Part shown: one piece after another, positions 61,676 to 64,000 of the stretch
Layout: each line of letters opens with the position of its first letter
Numbering within the stretch: position 1 is the first letter of the stretch
DNA from: Burkholderiales bacterium UBA2463
GTDB lineage: Bacteria > Pseudomonadota > Gammaproteobacteria > Burkholderiales > Burkholderiaceae_A
Direction: 5' to 3'
DNA length: 64,000 nucleotides
Assembly (NCBI GenBank): GCA_002342295.1
Contig: DDPR01000014.1
Location: 62,001-126,000, forward strand
Position numbers and translations under genes: made by a program
The notes under the pieces: model-generated
Databases searched by the model: none
Told to the model about the DNA's origin: nothing
What the model saw: only the letters and a program-made list of their open reading frames with translations

Positions 61676-62287
61676 ATGGAACGCAGGCCCAAAGTCCCCA
61701 CTCTCATCCTCGCCTCATCAAGTTCGTACCGGCGCATGCTCCTAGAGAGACTCGCAGTGCCCTTTGCCTGCATATCGCCCCACATTGACGAGTCACCCCT
61801 GACGGGAGAGTCAGCCCCGCAGACCGCGTTGCGCCTTGCCCGGCAGAAGGCCGAGGCGATCGCAAAGACGCGGCCTGAGGCCTTTGTCATTGGCTCCGAT
61901 CAGGTGGCGACGTGCCGAGGCCATCGGCTCGGCAAGCCTGAAAGCAAGGAGCAGGCGCTCGTTCAGCTTCAGCTTCAGAGGGGTGGCGAGACTGAATTCT
62001 TCACGGCTGTCTGCTTCATTGCGCCCGGACAACCGCCTCAGTCTGAGATCGTCAGCACCCGCGTGATCTGGCGACCCGAGGATGAGTTATCTGACGCGCT
62101 TCTTGAGCGCTACATAGAGCTGGAGCGCCCCCTCGACTGCGCAGGCGCGGCGAAATCGGAGGGCCTGGGCATCGCACTCATCTCTCGCATCGAGGGCCCC
62201 GACCCGACCGCCCTCATCGGACTGCCCCTCATTGTCTGTTCGCGAGTGCTTAACGCGTGGGGGCTAAGCCCACTGCGCTCGTCTTGA
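61676..62287 (+). CDS. Maf-like nucleotide pyrophosphatase (YceF type)
   Basis: 203 aa. ILASSSSYRRMLLERL at the start, the catalytic Asp in FVIGSDQVA, and the AGAAKSEGLGIAL segment match the YceF branch of the Maf family, which hydrolyses m7GTP and other modified nucleoside triphosphates. It is divergent from yceD (77 bases) and its 3' end overlaps sppA by 38 bases. Confidence 0.92.
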   Translation: MERRPKVPTLILASSSSYRRMLLERLAVPFACISPHIDESPLTGESAPQTALRLARQKAEAIAKTRPEAFVIGSDQVATCRGHRLGKPESKEQALVQLQLQRGGETEFFTAVCFIAPGQPPQSEIVSTRVIWRPEDELSDALLERYIELERPLDCAGAAKSEGLGIALISRIEGPDPTALIGLPLIVCSRVLNAWGLSPLRSS

Positions 62288-63260
62288 GTATGTGGGTGAC
62301 GGACTCGCCCATGCCCGCTCCGAGCTGTCGGGCGAGCCGCTCTGCAACAGATGGTTCCGCGGTGTAGTCGACAAGGTCTTCGGCCTTAAAGACATCTCTG
62401 GCCACACTCGCCACGGAGCCCAGTCCGTCCGCGAGGCCCATCTTGATGGCAGTGGCACCGGTGTAGACCATGCCACTGAACACCTCGGGATTCTCCGAGA
62501 GCCTCTTGCCGCGACCCGCTTTGACGGCCTCAATGAACTGTTCATGAACCTCAGCCAACATCCGCTGTGTGGCCTTCTTGTGACGCGGATCCTCCGGCAG
62601 GAAGGGGTCCAGCATGGCCTTATTCTCGCCAGCCGTGAGGAGTCGACGCTCCACACCAATTTTCTTCATGGCTTCGGTGAAGCCAAACCCATCCATCCGC
62701 ACGCCGATGGAGCCCACCAGGCTCGATTGATTTACAACAATGGAGTCGGCTGCAGAAGCAACAAAGTAGCCACCTGATGCACAGACATCTTCCACCACGG
62801 CAATGACCTGCTTTTTGGGATAGAGCGCGCGCAATCTGCGGACCTCGTCATAGATAAGGGCTGACTGAACAGGGCTGCCTCCTGGCGAGTTCATCCGAAG
62901 AACCACTCCCGCAGAGCCATGCGCCTCGAAAGCGGCTCGCAGAGCATCCATGATGGCCATCGCGTCCACCTCGCCCTTGGCCTCAATGACGCCCGAGAGG
63001 TTCACCACCGCGGTGTGCGGTGTGGTTGTGTCCACAGGCGAGTGCCAGCTGTGTGTGGAAGAAAAACCAAGGTAGGCCACCCAGGCAATGACCATGAGGG
63101 TGAGGCCTCGCCGCGCCATATTCCAGCGACGCGCTCGTTTTTGTTCCTCAGCCTGAGCAAGCAGCAGGCGCTCGAGCAGGCCACGCTCCCAGTGAGGCGC
63201 AGTGCTGGAGGTTGAGGATGCTGACGCCGACGAGTCTGAGGCAGATGGGATGGTGTTCAT
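62250..63260 (-). CDS. sppA: Signal peptide peptidase SppA-type S49 protease
   Basis: 336 aa, the short (36 kDa) form. One membrane anchor lies near 47-64. The serine nucleophile is in VCASGGYFVAS, and LRMNSPGGSPVQSALIYDEV and the Lys-bearing GENKAMLDPF region are present. It degrades cleaved signal peptides at the periplasmic face. It overlaps the RluC-type gene by 4 bases. Confidence 0.93.
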   Translation of the reverse strand: MNTIPSASDSSASASSTSSTAPHWERGLLERLLLAQAEEQKRARRWNMARRGLTLMVIAWVAYLGFSSTHSWHSPVDTTTPHTAVVNLSGVIEAKGEVDAMAIMDALRAAFEAHGSAGVVLRMNSPGGSPVQSALIYDEVRRLRALYPKKQVIAVVEDVCASGGYFVASAADSIVVNQSSLVGSIGVRMDGFGFTEAMKKIGVERRLLTAGENKAMLDPFLPEDPRHKKATQRMLAEVHEQFIEAVKAGRGKRLSENPEVFSGMVYTGATAIKMGLADGLGSVASVARDVFKAEDLVDYTAEPSVAERLARQLGAGMGESVTHILKTSAVGLAPTR

Positions 63261-64000
63261 GTCTTCATGTTCTCACGAGATGAGGGCACGCAAGGGGCTG
63301 GCTGAGCAGTCAGGCCAAGGCGTCGCAGCTGTCGGGCAAATTCCTCACTGGGCTCAGCGCACAGTGCGATGCGCTCTGCTCCCGCAATCGGAGAGAGTTC
63401 AAGACGCCAGGCATGAAGGAACATCCGTCGAAGCCCCGCACGGGCCAACACCGGCAGACTTGCCGAATCGCCGTATTTGGGGTCGCCCAGGATGGGAAAC
63501 CCCTTTGACTGCAGGTGTACGCGAATCTGGTGCGTCCTGCCCGTGAGGGGCTCACACTGCAGCAGGCTGACATCACCCAGCCCCTCGAGCTGCCCGCGAG
63601 CCAAGAGCCGAACCCGCGTGAGCGACGGCTGACCGCGAGCATCGACCCTCACCCACCGCTCGCCATTGGGCGCCAGCGTCTTTAGCAGGGGCGCCTTGAT
63701 CAGCGTCTGAGGTCCGCCAGCCGGGGGGCTCGGCCAAAAGCCCTGAACAACCGCGAGATAGCGCTTTCTCATCAGACCCTCGCGAAGCTGTTGATGCAGC
63801 CACAACAGGGCCGGGCGGCTGCTGGCCAGCAGAAGAAGGCCTGAGGTGTCTCGATCAAGCCGATGCGCGAGCTCAAGGAACGAGCCCGCTGGACGTCTCT
63901 TGCGAAGGGCTTCCACCACACCGAGGTCGATGCCGCTGCCGCCGTGAACCGCAAGTCCTGCTGGCTTGTCGACCGCCAAAATCTCGTGACCCTCATAGAC
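63257..64000 (-). CDS. rluC: RluC-type 23S rRNA pseudouridine synthase (5' end beyond window)
   Basis: The reading frame is open to the right edge (residues VYEGHEILAVDKPAG), so the start lies outside. The catalytic Asp is in HRLDRDTSGLLL, with KRYLAVVQG and GRTHQIRVHLQSKGFPILGDPKYG. RluC modifies U955, U2504 and U2580 in E. coli 23S rRNA; neighbours sppA and maf fit this paralogue rather than RluD. An N-terminal S4 domain is expected upstream. Confidence 0.9.
   Translation of the reverse strand, partial: VYEGHEILAVDKPAGLAVHGGSGIDLGVVEALRKRRPAGSFLELAHRLDRDTSGLLLLASSRPALLWLHQQLREGLMRKRYLAVVQGFWPSPPAGGPQTLIKAPLLKTLAPNGERWVRVDARGQPSLTRVRLLARGQLEGLGDVSLLQCEPLTGRTHQIRVHLQSKGFPILGDPKYGDSASLPVLARAGLRRMFLHAWRLELSPIAGAERIALCAEPSEEFARQLRRLGLTAQPAPCVPSSRENMKT

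Overview
The window looks like chromosomal DNA of a betaproteobacterium, most likely Burkholderiales. It is fairly GC-rich, gene-dense and free of insertion sequences, phage genes or CRISPR arrays. The order rluC-sppA / maf / yceD-rpmF-plsX-fabHDG-acpP-fabF-mucD-lepA-lepB-rnc-era-recO-pdxJ-acpS-nagZ and the block uvrC-pgsA-tRNA-Gly-tRNA-Cys are typical of that group. Neighbouring genes commonly overlap by 1 to 8 bases and several convergent pairs overlap at their stop codons, so the genome is compact. No intergenic stretch exceeds about 240 bases.

Layout. 1-13.6 kb: a TsaB-RimI fusion cut by the left edge, an IspD-IspF fusion, mfd and serB on the plus strand, then mobA, ybiT, purL and an orphan ABC ATPase on the minus strand. 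13.6-21.9 kb: tesA, then a complete thiosulfate-oxidation cluster read soxC-D-Y-Z-A-X-B, preceded by fbp, and a divergent DUF442 protein. 22-26.6 kb: an MHS-family transporter with a large loop insertion, a tiny membrane protein, and an overlapping unit of metallophosphoesterase, Ser/Thr kinase-UspA fusion and CrcB. 26.6-31.2 kb: tRNA-Leu and a thiamin uptake locus (TPP riboswitch-controlled TonB receptor, PnuC/PnuT-type transporter, NadR-like kinase, FrnE-like protein), then a small HNH protein and a 24-residue membrane peptide. 31.2-38 kb: malate synthase G, a truncated haemoglobin, a DMT transporter and a glutamate/aspartate ABC importer.

38-43.4 kb is the most unusual region. Two divergent operons share one control region. 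One encodes a SiaB-like kinase, a SiaC-like DUF1987 switch protein, a class III nucleotide cyclase and a CBS-PP2C phosphatase. The other encodes two cyclic-nucleotide-binding proteins and a class I-type cyclic nucleotide phosphodiesterase. In the Pseudomonas SiaABCD pathway the SiaABC switch controls a diguanylate cyclase; here the enzyme slot holds a predicted adenylyl cyclase, and receptors and a degrading enzyme lie next door. This is the best candidate for an undescribed signalling system.

43.4-64 kb: housekeeping. tRNA-Cys and tRNA-Gly, then pgsA, uvrC, a family 5 uracil-DNA glycosylase, nagZ, acpS, pdxJ, recO, era, rnc, lepB, lepA and a Do-family protease. The fatty-acid genes fabF-acpP-fabG-fabD-fabH-plsX follow, then rpmF, yceD, maf, sppA and an RluC-type pseudouridine synthase cut by the right edge. 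The rpoE-rseA-rseB genes that usually sit between fabF and mucD are absent.

Taken together, the cell is probably a respiratory heterotroph that gains extra energy from thiosulfate, imports amino acids, salvages thiamin, uses the glyoxylate route and runs a cAMP-like circuit linked to a phosphorylation switch. Functions are assigned by recognition of motifs and family resemblance; no database search was run.
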